Assembly: GCA_964531735.1 (NCBI GenBank)
Contig: CAZHGD010000035.1
Coordinates: 1 to 52,256 of the forward strand
Length of the DNA: 52,256 nucleotides
Reading direction: 5' to 3'
From: CAZHGD01 sp964531735
GTDB lineage: Bacteria > Armatimonadota > UBA10988
The stretch's first letter is position 1. The number at the start of each line of letters is the position of its first letter. The position numbers and the translations under genes are program-made. This document shows, piece after piece, positions 8,412-16,885 of this stretch. Under the pieces are notes generated by a model that was not told the origin of the DNA, made no database searches, and saw only the letters and a list, made by a program, of their open reading frames with translations.

Positions 8412-9437
8412 CTCGCCCAGTTGCGCCAGCGCCCAGGCGGCGTGCTCGCGCACCAGGGGCTCCTCGTCTTGCAGCGCCGACCGCAAGGCCGGCACGGCGT
8501 CGGTCGCGCCCAGATTGCCGAGCACCACGCACGCGTTGCGCAACAGGCCGCGGCGTTTGGGCCGGGCCAGCGGTGTATCGCCGAAGCGGGCGCGGAAGGC
8601 GGGTTCGGTGAGCGAGAGCCAGGCCGCCAGGTCGGTGACCGACGGTGGCTCCAGTGCCGGCACCTCGCCCGGCGGCGCGGGCAAGACGTCGCTCCGGTTC
8701 CACGGGCACACCTCCTGGCAGAGGTCGCAGCCGAACACCCACTGACCCACCTGTCTGCGCAGCTCCGGGGCCAACGTGCCGCGGTGCTCGATGGTCAGGT
8801 AGCTGAGACAGCGGCGCGCGTCCAGCACGTAGGGCTCGACCAGCGCGCCGGTGGGGCAGGCCGCCAGGCAGCGCGCGCAGGTGCCGCAGTGCTCGCGCTG
8901 CGGCTCGTCGGGCAGCAGGTCGAGCGTGGTCAGCACGGCGCCCAGCAACAGCCAACTGCCCAGCCGCCGGTCGAGCAGCAGGCCGTGCTTGCCGACCCAG
9001 CCCAGACCGGCGCGCGCGGCGTGGCTGACCTCCAGCAGGGCGGCGCTGTCCACACAGACGCGGGCGTCGCCGCCGAGCCGCCCGATCAGTTCGACCACCG
9101 GTTCGAGCCGCGCCGGCAGCCAGCGGTGGTAGTCCTCGCCTTGGGCATAGCGCGCGAGCGCCGGCTGGCCCGATGGCGCCGCGGCGCCGCCGTACGCGGC
9201 GGCCACCATGACCAGCGACCGGGCGCCGGGCAGCAGCAGCGCCGGGTCACGGCGCTTGGCCACGCTGTCGGGCCGCGCGAGCCAGGCCAGGTCCGCGTGG
9301 TAGCCGGCGGCCAGGGCGGCCTCGAACCGGTCGAAGCCCGGCGGCGCCGTGGCCGGCGCGATGCCGACGCCATCGCAGCCGGCGGCCAAAGCGGCCTGCT
9401 TCACCTGTTCGGTCATGGTTGCGCGCAGGAGATCCAT
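8391..9437 (-). CDS. queG: Epoxyqueuosine reductase QueG
   Basis: This enzyme performs the last step of queuosine synthesis in tRNA, reducing epoxyqueuosine with cobalamin and two [4Fe-4S] clusters. The 348-residue protein shows the QueG order: an N-terminal domain (GCDGVGIAPA, PGARSLVMVAAAY), a central region (VSHAARAGLGWVGKHGLL), and the ferredoxin-like clusters CGTCARCLAACPTGAL and CDLCQEVCPWN. A C-terminal HEAT-like segment follows (RNACVVLGNLGATDAVPAL). The ATG at 9437 is preferred because GAGG lies five bases ahead; another ATG follows at 9416. The gene is head to head with a secreted-protein gene 34 bases away. On the minus strand, TATACT at 9478-9483 could serve as its -10. Confidence 0.93.
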   Translation of the reverse strand: MDLLRATMTEQVKQAALAAGCDGVGIAPATAPPGFDRFEAALAAGYHADLAWLARPDSVAKRRDPALLLPGARSLVMVAAAYGGAAAPSGQPALARYAQGEDYHRWLPARLEPVVELIGRLGGDARVCVDSAALLEVSHAARAGLGWVGKHGLLLDRRLGSWLLLGAVLTTLDLLPDEPQREHCGTCARCLAACPTGALVEPYVLDARRCLSYLTIEHRGTLAPELRRQVGQWVFGCDLCQEVCPWNRSDVLPAPPGEVPALEPPSVTDLAAWLSLTEPAFRARFGDTPLARPKRRGLLRNACVVLGNLGATDAVPALRSALQDEEPLVREHAAWALAQLGESVAGDG

Positions 9438-9471
9438 GCCGGCCTCGAATACCCCGCTTGAGGGTCGCACC

Positions 9472-10839
9472 ATGGACAGTATACGTGCCGTGTTGTGCGT
9501 CGGCCTGAGCGCGGCCATGCTGCTGAGCGCGTCGGTGCGCGCCGCGGCGCCGCCCTACCGGTCATTCTCGTGGGCGCCCGTGCCCACCGAGTGCCGGCAC
9601 ATCACCGGCTTCGTATGGTTCAACCAGCAGAGTCAGCCGGCTCAGGTGGCGGCCGAGTCGCTGAAGCAGGCGCCGGGCCGACGAGCGCTGTTCTCCTGGG
9701 ACCTGCACCGCGACCTCCTCAGTCATCCCGCCGATGTCTGCCGCGCGCCGGACGGGCAGCCGACGCCGTACCGCGGCGTCTGGCCCGAGCAAGGCACGGC
9801 CGCCAACCGCGAGCGGTTCGACCGGTTCTTCGGCGAGTTCAAGGCCGCCGGCGGGCAGATGGATCTGTTCATCCTCGATTTCGAGGGCGGCTACAGCAAC
9901 TGGCACCTGGGCGGCGGCCAGGACAAGGAGCCGCTGTACCGGGCCATCCAGAACGATCCGCGGTTCGCCGAGCTGGCGCGCAAGCTGGGCTTCAGCGACC
10001 TGATGACCGTCTGCCATTGGCCAGGCAAGAAGGCTTACCTGAAGTGGAACGCGGTCATGGCCGGCGTGGTCGACGCGGCGTTGGAGGCGGGCGTGTTCCA
10101 GCCGGCGAAGCGCTGGTTCCCGGCGCTGCTCGGCTCGAACTACGGCAGCCAGGTGATGACCGAGGCGAACGCGGTGCCCGACCTCAACGGGCACTTCCAG
10201 TGGAGCGAGAGCGACCTGATGGGCACGCACCAGGCGCCGTCGCTCTACACCTGGATTGGCCAACTGGGTGACCGCAAGCTGGATGGCCGCCAGCCGTTCG
10301 GCCGCACGCCCTACGCCGGTTTGTTGCTGACGCTGAACACGCTCCGCGCGCTACAGCGCTCGTCGGACAAGCCCCTCATGCCGTGGATCGCCTGGCAGCG
10401 CTACGCCGGCGACGGGCCGAAGTCGCCGCCGGCGACGGTGGCCAACACGCCGTACTACCGCGAACTGGTCTACCACCTCGCGCTGGCCGGCTGCGACACC
10501 ATCCTGTTCTGGAACCCGCATCCCTGGTCGAAGAACCAGCGGCCCGAGGACCTGTCGCTGCCGGCCGACGAGCTGCTGCTCGACGGCCTGCTGGCGGACT
10601 GCAACCGCCGTCTGGCGGCCGACCGGCGCGAGTGCCTGAGCACCGCGCCACTGCCTTGGGACGTGCCGCTGCTGGTTACGGGCCTGCGGCTGGACGACCG
10701 GGCGGTGTGGCGGGTCACCGCGCCGGCGGGCGTGACCAAGGTGACCGTGAAGGTGGACGACCAGCCGCGCGAGCTGGCCATCGACGACCAGGCCGGCGCC
10801 TGGTTGACCACTGCGCCCGCAGCGCGGGTGACTCTCTGA
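9472..10839 (+). CDS. Secreted protein with probable TIM-barrel glycosidase-like fold
   Basis: I do not recognise a named family. The 455-residue product has a signal peptide (AVLCVGLSAAMLLSASVRAAA). Residues 90-380 look like a barrel: MDLFILDFEGGYSNWH has acidic residues at a strand end, and later come DLMTVCHWPG, LMPWIAWQRYAG and TILFWNPHPWS. The C-terminal 60 residues form a small beta domain (LRLDDRAVWRVTAPAGVTKV). GAGGG sits eight bases before the ATG at 9472. The next gene, 28 bases downstream, is a secreted GH-A glycosidase, so the pair is probably co-transcribed and this protein probably acts on polysaccharide or a sugar. It could also be non-enzymatic. Confidence 0.75.
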   Translation: MDSIRAVLCVGLSAAMLLSASVRAAAPPYRSFSWAPVPTECRHITGFVWFNQQSQPAQVAAESLKQAPGRRALFSWDLHRDLLSHPADVCRAPDGQPTPYRGVWPEQGTAANRERFDRFFGEFKAAGGQMDLFILDFEGGYSNWHLGGGQDKEPLYRAIQNDPRFAELARKLGFSDLMTVCHWPGKKAYLKWNAVMAGVVDAALEAGVFQPAKRWFPALLGSNYGSQVMTEANAVPDLNGHFQWSESDLMGTHQAPSLYTWIGQLGDRKLDGRQPFGRTPYAGLLLTLNTLRALQRSSDKPLMPWIAWQRYAGDGPKSPPATVANTPYYRELVYHLALAGCDTILFWNPHPWSKNQRPEDLSLPADELLLDGLLADCNRRLAADRRECLSTAPLPWDVPLLVTGLRLDDRAVWRVTAPAGVTKVTVKVDDQPRELAIDDQAGAWLTTAPAARVTL

Positions 10840-10867
10840 GCGGAGGCGTCGGTCGAAGGAGTCTGCG

Positions 10868-13525
10868 ATGATTGGGTGTCTGCTGTGGTTGTGGGCGGCC
10901 GCTGTGGGGGCCGATGACGGCGCCGGTATGGTGAACGGGTCGTTCGCGACCGCCGGGCCGAAACCGGGCTTGGCCGAAGGTTGGTCGCTGTCGAGTGACA
11001 CCGGCGTGAAGATGCGGCCGCGCCGCGAGCAGACGCCGGACGGCCGCTGGGCCCAGGTCGTCGAGTGCACCGAATTCCAGCAGAGCGGCCCGGCGTCGCA
11101 CGCCATGCTCTGCCAGGTGGACACGATCCGCTTGGAGAAAGGCGCCTGGTACCGGTTGCGCCTGCGCTTACGCGCGGAGAGCGTGTTGGCCGGTTCGGTC
11201 AACGTGGCCATCTCGAACATGGCCGACTGGAGCAACTGCGGCCTGAGCGACGGCGCCATGGTGGACGAGAACTGGCAGGACTGCGAGTTCTGGTTCCAAG
11301 CCACGCAGACGGTCAGCACCCGCAACCGGCTGCAGCTCTGGTGGATGTCCACGGGCACGGTGTGGTTCCAGGACGTGCGTCTGGAGCGCCAGGCCGCGCC
11401 GCCCGGCCGGCACTATGGCGAGGAGGTGGCGCCGCTGCCGTCGCGCAACCTGCTGCCCAACGGCGGCTTCGAAGCCGGTGCCGCCGGCTGGGGCAGCATC
11501 GCCGATGTCCCGGGCTGGGGCGGCAACCTCAACCGGCTGTACGGCACCATCGACGGCAACCGGCCGCATGGCGGCCGGAACAGCCTGGCCATCGCGCTGT
11601 CGCCCGAGACCGCGCCGACGGTGTGGTTCGACTACTACGACCCACGGCAGGAGCTGGTCCGCAACATCTTTGCCGCCAACCGCGGCTGGATCACCGTCAA
11701 GCCGGGCCGGCGCTATACGCTGTCGGCCTGGCTGCGGGCGGCGGCGGCACCGAACGCGCGCCCGCTGACGGCGGTGCTGCGGCTGCGTCACAGCAGCGGG
11801 GGGCGCAGCGACAAGCCGGTCGAGGTGCGCGGTGAGTGGGCGCGCTACACCACGACGGTGGCCGCGCCGAGCGATCAGCTCTATGTGGCCATCGGGCTCG
11901 ACCTGGCCGCCTCCGGCGTCGATCGCGGCACCCTCTGGGTCGATGACGTCCAGTTCGAGGAGGCGGCGCAGGCGACACCGTTCGAGCCGCGCTCACCGGT
12001 CACGGTCGGCCTGCGCGCGGCGGCCGACGGCGGCCTGTTCCAGCCGGGCGAGGCGGTGGGTGTGCTGGCCACGGTGGCCAACGAGTCGGCGGCCGAGCGG
12101 CGCGTGACGCTCGAGTGGCACGCCACCGACGCCTACGACCGACCGCTGGGGCCGTGGCGGCGCGAGGTCGCCGTGCCGGCCGGCCAGGCGGTCGACGAAC
12201 GGCTCCTGGTGCCCGCTACCGCGCTGGGCTGCTACCGCGTGACCGTTACGGCCGAAGGCGCCGACATCAGCCCGCCGCGGCCGCTCCGCCTGGCGGTGAT
12301 CCAGCCGAACCAGCGCGAGGACACGGTCTGCGGCATGAACCACGGTTACCCGACCGCCGACCTGCTGAAGCTCAGCCGCAGCTTCGGCCTGGGCTGGTTC
12401 CGCGACTGGTCGCTGAAGTGGGAAGAGGTGGAGCCGGAAAAGGGCCGTTTCCGGTTCGAGCGCGCCGACGCGCAGATCGATCGCGTGCGCGAACACCGGC
12501 TGCACGTGCTGGGCCTGCTGCCGTTCCCGAGCGCGCGGTGGTCGAGCTCCAAAGCCGGCGAAGCCGATGCCAGTACCACCGACGGCGTGCGCGTGGCGGT
12601 CGCCGCCGCGCCGCGTGATGAGGCGGAGTTCGCCAACTACGTGCGTCAGACCGTGGCGCACCTCAAAGGCCGCATCACCGCCTTCGAGATCTTCAACGAG
12701 CCGATCTACACCGGCTACTCACTGCCGAAGCGCAACGGCTACAGCGTGCCCGACTACATCCGGTGGCTGCGGGTGGCCAGCCAGGCCGCGCGTGAGGCGA
12801 ACCCGCAGGCGTTCGTCATCGGTGGCATCCAGTGCCCGCCCAACGCGCTGATGGTCGAGTTCATCCGCGGCGGCGGCGCCCAGTCGGTCGACGCGGTCAG
12901 CATCCACCACTATCCGGGTCGCACACGGCCCGAGACGATGCTGGCCGGCCTGGCCGACATGCGCCAGGCCCTGGCCGCTGTCGGGCGGCCCGACTTGCCG
13001 CTCTACTGGACCGAAGGCGCCTACTACGCGGATGACGACATGCCGCTGCGACCATTCCGCAGTTGGCTGTCGCCGATGCCGAACGAGCGCCTGTGCAGTG
13101 CCTACACCGTGCGGCTCAACGCCATCCTGTGCGCCAACAACACGCGCCGCATCATCTACCACAGCGGCACCCCCGGCGAGATCAACAGTGAGGGCGTCGA
13201 CGGCATCTTCTTCGAGTACGACGGCCTGCCGCGCAAGATGGTCGCGGCGCTGGCGGCGTTCAACGCCCTGGTCGGCCCGGACTATGCGGTCCAGCCGGCG
13301 CCGCCGACGCCGGAGGGCACTTACGCCTTCGTCTTCCGTAGCGGCGGCCAGACGGTGGTCATCACCTGGGCGCTGAACAAACGCAGCCCGCTGACCGTGG
13401 ACCGGGCTGTCTGGCGCGCGCTGGACATGTTCGGCCGGGAGCTGCCGGCCGGTCCGGTGGCGCTCCGCGGCGATCCGGTGTACCTGGTGGCGCCGGGCAC
13501 GGCGGCGAAGCTGCCGGTCTGGTAA
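10868..13525 (+). CDS. Secreted clan GH-A glycoside hydrolase with CBM-like domains
   Basis: An 885-residue exported protein. The start MIGCLLWLWAAAVGA is a short signal peptide, with AAGGAG six bases before the ATG. Two beta-sandwich modules follow, each opening like family 4/9 carbohydrate-binding domains (MVNGSFATAGPKPGLAEGW near residue 19; LLPNGGFEAGAAGWGS near 196) and closing with W-x-x-DV strands. Residues 470-790 form a clan GH-A barrel related to GH39/GH5: WSLKWEEVEPEKGRFRFER, then the acid/base motif IFNEP (Glu611) and the nucleophile motif YWTEGAYY (Glu716). Both catalytic Glu residues are present, so it should be active. The sugar specificity cannot be read. It ends 11 bases from the convergent apbE gene. 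Confidence 0.85.
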   Translation: MIGCLLWLWAAAVGADDGAGMVNGSFATAGPKPGLAEGWSLSSDTGVKMRPRREQTPDGRWAQVVECTEFQQSGPASHAMLCQVDTIRLEKGAWYRLRLRLRAESVLAGSVNVAISNMADWSNCGLSDGAMVDENWQDCEFWFQATQTVSTRNRLQLWWMSTGTVWFQDVRLERQAAPPGRHYGEEVAPLPSRNLLPNGGFEAGAAGWGSIADVPGWGGNLNRLYGTIDGNRPHGGRNSLAIALSPETAPTVWFDYYDPRQELVRNIFAANRGWITVKPGRRYTLSAWLRAAAAPNARPLTAVLRLRHSSGGRSDKPVEVRGEWARYTTTVAAPSDQLYVAIGLDLAASGVDRGTLWVDDVQFEEAAQATPFEPRSPVTVGLRAAADGGLFQPGEAVGVLATVANESAAERRVTLEWHATDAYDRPLGPWRREVAVPAGQAVDERLLVPATALGCYRVTVTAEGADISPPRPLRLAVIQPNQREDTVCGMNHGYPTADLLKLSRSFGLGWFRDWSLKWEEVEPEKGRFRFERADAQIDRVREHRLHVLGLLPFPSARWSSSKAGEADASTTDGVRVAVAAAPRDEAEFANYVRQTVAHLKGRITAFEIFNEPIYTGYSLPKRNGYSVPDYIRWLRVASQAAREANPQAFVIGGIQCPPNALMVEFIRGGGAQSVDAVSIHHYPGRTRPETMLAGLADMRQALAAVGRPDLPLYWTEGAYYADDDMPLRPFRSWLSPMPNERLCSAYTVRLNAILCANNTRRIIYHSGTPGEINSEGVDGIFFEYDGLPRKMVAALAAFNALVGPDYAVQPAPPTPEGTYAFVFRSGGQTVVITWALNKRSPLTVDRAVWRALDMFGRELPAGPVALRGDPVYLVAPGTAAKLPVW

Positions 13526-13536
13526 CCGCGCGCGGC

Positions 13537-14496
13537 TCAGTCGCGCCGCGTCCAGACCCAGCCGGCAGCACCGGGCACCGTGCGCAGCAGGCGTTCACCG
13601 GCCTCGACGCCGAGCACACAGGCGGCGGTGGCGAGGCCGTCGGACCACAGGCCGTCGGCATGGATGACGGTGGCCTGGCAGCGCGCGGTGAGGCCCAGAC
13701 CGGTTCGCGGATCGACCACGTGCGACCAGCGACGGCCGTCGATCACGACGGCCTGGACGGTGTCGCCCGAGGTGGCCACCGCCGCGTGGGTCAGCGACCG
13801 TACCACCGCCTCGCCGGCCGGCCCGACGGCCATGGCAATCTGCCAGCCGGCGCTGTCCGGTGGCGCGCCGCTGACGGCCAGATCGCCGCCGGCTTCGACC
13901 AGGGCCTGCGTGACGCCGTGCTCACGCAGGACGGCCACCGCTCGCGAGCAGGCGTAGCCCTTGGCCACCGCGCCCAGATCGAGCCTCATGCCGGCGCGGC
14001 CCAGGCGGACCGTGCGCGCGGCCTCGTCCAGCGCGATCTGGCGCCAGCCGACCAGCGGTCGCGCCGCCGCCAGGTGCTCGGGCGTCGGCAATCGCCCGCT
14101 GCGCCGGGCGTCGCGCCACAGGCCGACATACGGCCCGACGGTGATGTCCAGAGCCCCGTCGCTGAGCACCGCCAGGTGGATGGAACCTTGCAGTAGTGAG
14201 AAGAGGTGCGGGCTGACCGGCACCGGCGGACCGCCGGCCTGCGCGCAGAGCCGGCGCAGTTCGCTCGACGGGCGGTAGTCGCTGGCGGCTTGCTCGATGT
14301 CGGCGAAGCAGGCGAAGGCGGCGCATCCGGCGGTGACGGCGGTGTGCTCCTCGACGGCGTAGACCACCAGACGGGTTCTGACCCCCATGTGGAGCTGGGC
14401 ATACTCGAAGCGCTGGCGCGGCGTCTCCTCGGCGGCTGCGGCCAGCACCAGGATCGGAAGGATGAAGTTGGGCAGACAGACGATTCGATACCGCAT
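13537..14496 (-). CDS. apbE: FAD:protein FMN transferase, ApbE family
   Basis: ApbE proteins attach FMN from FAD to Thr or Ser of extracytoplasmic flavoproteins such as RnfG, NqrB and NqrC. The 319-residue product has a signal peptide (NFILPILVLAAAAEE) and the family motifs in order: HMGVRTRLVVYA, GALDITVGPYVGLWR, LDLGAVAKGYACSRA, ALVEAGGDLAVSG, HVVDPRTG and ADGLWSDGLATAACVLG. No target flavoprotein gene is visible in the window. The start at 14496 matches the signal peptide and has AGGA about 11 bases upstream. Its ATG overlaps, on the opposite strand, the first codons of the SUMF1 gene. Confidence 0.9.
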   Translation of the reverse strand: MRYRIVCLPNFILPILVLAAAAEETPRQRFEYAQLHMGVRTRLVVYAVEEHTAVTAGCAAFACFADIEQAASDYRPSSELRRLCAQAGGPPVPVSPHLFSLLQGSIHLAVLSDGALDITVGPYVGLWRDARRSGRLPTPEHLAAARPLVGWRQIALDEAARTVRLGRAGMRLDLGAVAKGYACSRAVAVLREHGVTQALVEAGGDLAVSGAPPDSAGWQIAMAVGPAGEAVVRSLTHAAVATSGDTVQAVVIDGRRWSHVVDPRTGLGLTARCQATVIHADGLWSDGLATAACVLGVEAGERLLRTVPGAAGWVWTRRD

Positions 14497-15325
14497 GGGC
14501 GCGTGGTCCTGGCTCGGCGTGGCCGGCGCTGTGGCCGGCTTGGCGCTGTGGCCGGCTGGGCCGCAGGCCGCCGAAGCCACCGGTGGCCTGGCCAAGTATA
14601 CCGCCACCATACCGGGCGACCTGGGCAGCTTCGACATGGTGCCCGTGCCGGGCGGCAAGCTCGAGTGGTCCGACCCGGCCAAGGGCGGGGCCAAGCAGAC
14701 CGTCGAGATTGCGCCGTTCTGGATGGGCCGCACCGAGGTCACCTGGGACCAGTTCGACGTCTACGCGTTCCGGCTGGACCTGACCGAGGCGCAGATCGCC
14801 AAGGGCGTCGATGCCGAATCGCGGCCATCGGCGCCGTATGGCGCGCCCGACCGCGGATATGGCCACCAGGGCTTCCCGGCCCTGTCGGCCACGGCCAAGG
14901 CGGCGGAAGGCTACTGCGCCTGGCTGTCGAAGAAGCTGGGCGTGACCTATCGCCTGCCGACGGAAGCCGAGTGGGAGTACGCGTGCCGCGCCGGCGGCGA
15001 CGGCAGCGTGGCTGACCTGTCGGCGGTGGCCTGGTTCAAGGACAACGCCGAAGAGGCGACGCACGCGGTGGCGACGAAAGCGGCCAACGCGTTCGGGTTG
15101 TGCGACCTGCTGGGCAATGTGGCCGAGTGGGCGCGCGCGTCGGACGGCACCTATGTGGTCAAGGGCGGTTCGTTCCGCAGCGCGGCCAGCGAGGTGAGCC
15201 ACCGCGCCCGGCAAGCTTACGTGCCGGCCTGGCAGGCGGCCGACGCGCACACGCCGAAGAGCAAGTGGTGGCTATCCGACGCGGAATTTGTGGGCTTCAG
15301 AGTGATCCGGCCGGTCAAGCCGTAA
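14462..15325 (+). CDS. Exported SUMF1/FGE-sulfatase domain protein
   Basis: A 287-residue protein with a basic n-region and hydrophobic core (MKLGRQTIRYRMGAWSW, then VAGAVAGLALWPAGPQAAEA), so exported. The rest is an FGE-sulfatase (SUMF1) fold: FDMVPVPGG, WMGRTEVTWDQFDVYAF, YRLPTEAEWEYACRAG, GLCDLLGNVAEWARA, VVKGGSFRSAASEV and VGFRVIRPV. The Cys pair that true formylglycine-generating enzymes carry after GGSW is absent, so it is unlikely to mature sulfatases. It is more likely a binding or structural variant. An alternative ATG at 14495 exists; 14462 has AGGA at better spacing. A hairpin and 53 bases separate it from the Gfo/Idh/MocA gene, with which it probably forms an operon. Confidence 0.87.
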   Translation: MKLGRQTIRYRMGAWSWLGVAGAVAGLALWPAGPQAAEATGGLAKYTATIPGDLGSFDMVPVPGGKLEWSDPAKGGAKQTVEIAPFWMGRTEVTWDQFDVYAFRLDLTEAQIAKGVDAESRPSAPYGAPDRGYGHQGFPALSATAKAAEGYCAWLSKKLGVTYRLPTEAEWEYACRAGGDGSVADLSAVAWFKDNAEEATHAVATKAANAFGLCDLLGNVAEWARASDGTYVVKGGSFRSAASEVSHRARQAYVPAWQAADAHTPKSKWWLSDAEFVGFRVIRPVKP

Positions 15326-15344
15326 CCGGTCTGGTGTGCAGCAA

Positions 15345-15360
15345 GGCGGCTTGAGCCGCC
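15345..15360 (+). other. Intercistronic GC hairpin before the Gfo/Idh/MocA gene
   Basis: GGCGGC and GCCGCC pair perfectly around a TTGA loop. AGGAG follows five bases later, so the hairpin sits directly against the ribosome binding site. There is no T-tract, so it is not a classic terminator. Confidence 0.5.
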
Positions 15361-15378
15361 GATACAGGAGAGCAACGC

Positions 15379-16650
15379 ATGGCGGAGCAGGACATGTCCC
15401 GGCGGGGGTTCTTGGGCGCGACGGCCGCAGCGGCGGCACTGGCGGCGGCCCAGACCATCCAGACCCGTGCCTACGCGCAGGGCGCCGAAGTGCTGAAGGT
15501 GGGCCTGATCGGCGCGGGCGGGCGCGGCACCGACGCCGTGCGCAACCTGGTCGAAGCGGCCGGCAACCTGAAGATCCCGGTCAAGGTGGTGGCCATCGGC
15601 GACCTGTTCCCCGACCGGGTCAACGGCTCGCGCAACGGCCTCAAGGGCCTGGGCGACAAGCTCGACGCGCCGCCCGAGCGCTGCTTCAGCGGCTGGGACA
15701 ACCACACCAAGGTGCTGGCCGCCGGGGTCGACCTGGTGATCCTGGCTTCGCCGCCGGGCTTCCGCCCGCTGCACTTCAAGGCGGCGATTGAGGCCGGCAA
15801 GCACGTCTTCATGGAGAAGCCGGTCGCCGTGGACGGCCCCGGTGTGCGCATGGTCCTGGAGGCCGCCGCGGCGGCCGACACCAAGAAGCTCGGGGTGGTC
15901 GCCGGCACCCAGCGGCGCCACCAGGCCGGCTACGTGGAGTGCGTCAAGCGCCTGCAGGACGGCGCCATCGGCGAGGTCGTCTCGGCTCAAGCCTACTGGA
16001 ACCAGGGGGCGCTGTGGGCCAAGAAGAAGGAAGCCGCCTGGACCGACATGGAGTGGCAGATCCGCAACTGGCTCTACTTCACCTGGCTGTCGGGTGACCA
16101 CATCTGTGAGCAGCATGTCCACAACCTGGACGTGGTCAACTGGGTCATGAAGGCCCACCCGACCAAGTGCCTCGGCATGGGCGGTCGGCAGGTGCGGACC
16201 GATCCGCTCTACGGGCACATCTTCGACCACTTCGCGGTGGAGTACGAGTACCCGACCGGCGCGCGCATGATGAGCATGTGCCGCCAGCAGGCCGGCGCGG
16301 CCTCGCGGGTCAGCGAGAACGTGATCGGGACCAAGGGCCGGGCCAATCCGGGCGGCTCCATCACCGGCGCGGCCCCCTGGCGCTTCACCGGCACGGCGCT
16401 CAACGCCTACGTGCAGGAGCACATGGACCTGCTGGCGAGCATCAAGGACGGCAAGCCGCTGAACGAAGCAGTCAACGTCGCTGAGAGCACGCTGACGGCC
16501 ATCATGGGCCGCATGTCGTGCTACACCGGTCAGGAAGTGACCTGGACCCAAGCGCTGAACTCGAAGCAGAGCTTGCTGCCGGAGAAGCTCGAGTTCGGCC
16601 CGCTGGCCGTGCCGGACGTGGCGGTGCCCGGCCGCACGCGCATCAGCTAA
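15379..16650 (+). CDS. Tat-exported Gfo/Idh/MocA family oxidoreductase
   Basis: A 423-residue NAD(P)-dependent sugar or sugar-alcohol oxidoreductase. The N-terminus carries a twin-arginine signal (MSRRGFLGATAAAAALAAA), so the enzyme is folded with its cofactor in the cytoplasm and exported. The Rossmann motif VGLIGAGGRGTDAV follows at about residue 40, then the family's EKPVAVDGPG with the catalytic-type Lys. The C-terminal domain has HICEQHVHNLDVVNWVM, whose His pair is typical of this family. CAGGAG lies eight bases ahead of the ATG. It follows the SUMF1 gene. Its stop codon TAA is the first triplet of a repeated element. Homologues are abundant in planctomycete-like bacteria; the substrate is unknown. 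Confidence 0.9.
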   Translation: MAEQDMSRRGFLGATAAAAALAAAQTIQTRAYAQGAEVLKVGLIGAGGRGTDAVRNLVEAAGNLKIPVKVVAIGDLFPDRVNGSRNGLKGLGDKLDAPPERCFSGWDNHTKVLAAGVDLVILASPPGFRPLHFKAAIEAGKHVFMEKPVAVDGPGVRMVLEAAAAADTKKLGVVAGTQRRHQAGYVECVKRLQDGAIGEVVSAQAYWNQGALWAKKKEAAWTDMEWQIRNWLYFTWLSGDHICEQHVHNLDVVNWVMKAHPTKCLGMGGRQVRTDPLYGHIFDHFAVEYEYPTGARMMSMCRQQAGAASRVSENVIGTKGRANPGGSITGAAPWRFTGTALNAYVQEHMDLLASIKDGKPLNEAVNVAESTLTAIMGRMSCYTGQEVTWTQALNSKQSLLPEKLEFGPLAVPDVAVPGRTRIS

Positions 16651-16785
16651 GCAGCCTCCCGGTGACGTTGTCCCGTAGGGGCGACCCTTGGGTCGCCCGG
16701 TTGCGGGCCACCAAGCGCTTACCGGCCTACGACAGGGCGGGCACCAGGCCCGCCCCTACCGGACAGGCTCTCCGGACGGCTGCTT
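16649..16785. repeat. Repeated element copy 1, inverted ends, two hairpins
   Basis: The element starts AAGCAGCC and ends GGCTGCTT, an exact 8-bp inverted pair. Inside are two hairpins: GGGCGACCC/GGGTCGCCC (near 16679-16698) and GGGCGGGC/GCCCGCCC (near 16736-16755). It matches copy 2 at 33012-33149 with 16 differences by my count, including one 1-base indel, over about 139 columns. The TAA stop of the oxidoreductase gene overlaps its first bases. No ORF is supported within it, so it is non-autonomous. Confidence 0.8.
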
Positions 16786-16820
16786 GGTCGGCGCGCCAGC
16801 GCACCGACTGATTCGCATCA

Positions 16821-16885
16821 CCTGGGAGCGCCGGCCGACGCGGTCGCGGCGAACGGCCTGCCGGCGAGACGCCGGCGCTCCCAGG
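16821..16885. repeat. Inverted repeat element with perfect 15-bp arms
   Basis: CCTGGGAGCGCCGGC at 16821-16835 is exactly complementary to GCCGGCGCTCCCAGG at 16871-16885. The 35-base centre has further GCCGGC motifs. It lies between the convergent ends of the oxidoreductase and BtrH-like genes. It could be a REP-like element and a bidirectional transcription stop. The remaining bases of this roughly 295-base gap hold nothing else I can name. Confidence 0.65.

Noticed and set aside
14462..15325. Functional formylglycine-generating enzyme for the sulfatase
   Set aside because: The Cys pair after the GGS motif is missing, so I called only the fold.
15345..15360. Intrinsic terminator between SUMF1 and the Gfo/Idh/MocA gene
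   Set aside because: The stem is only 6 bp, has no T-tract, and is followed at once by the next ribosome binding site.
16649..16785. Insertion sequence or CRISPR-like repeat
   Set aside because: No ORF or transposase, no regular spacer pattern; a non-autonomous repeat is the simpler reading.
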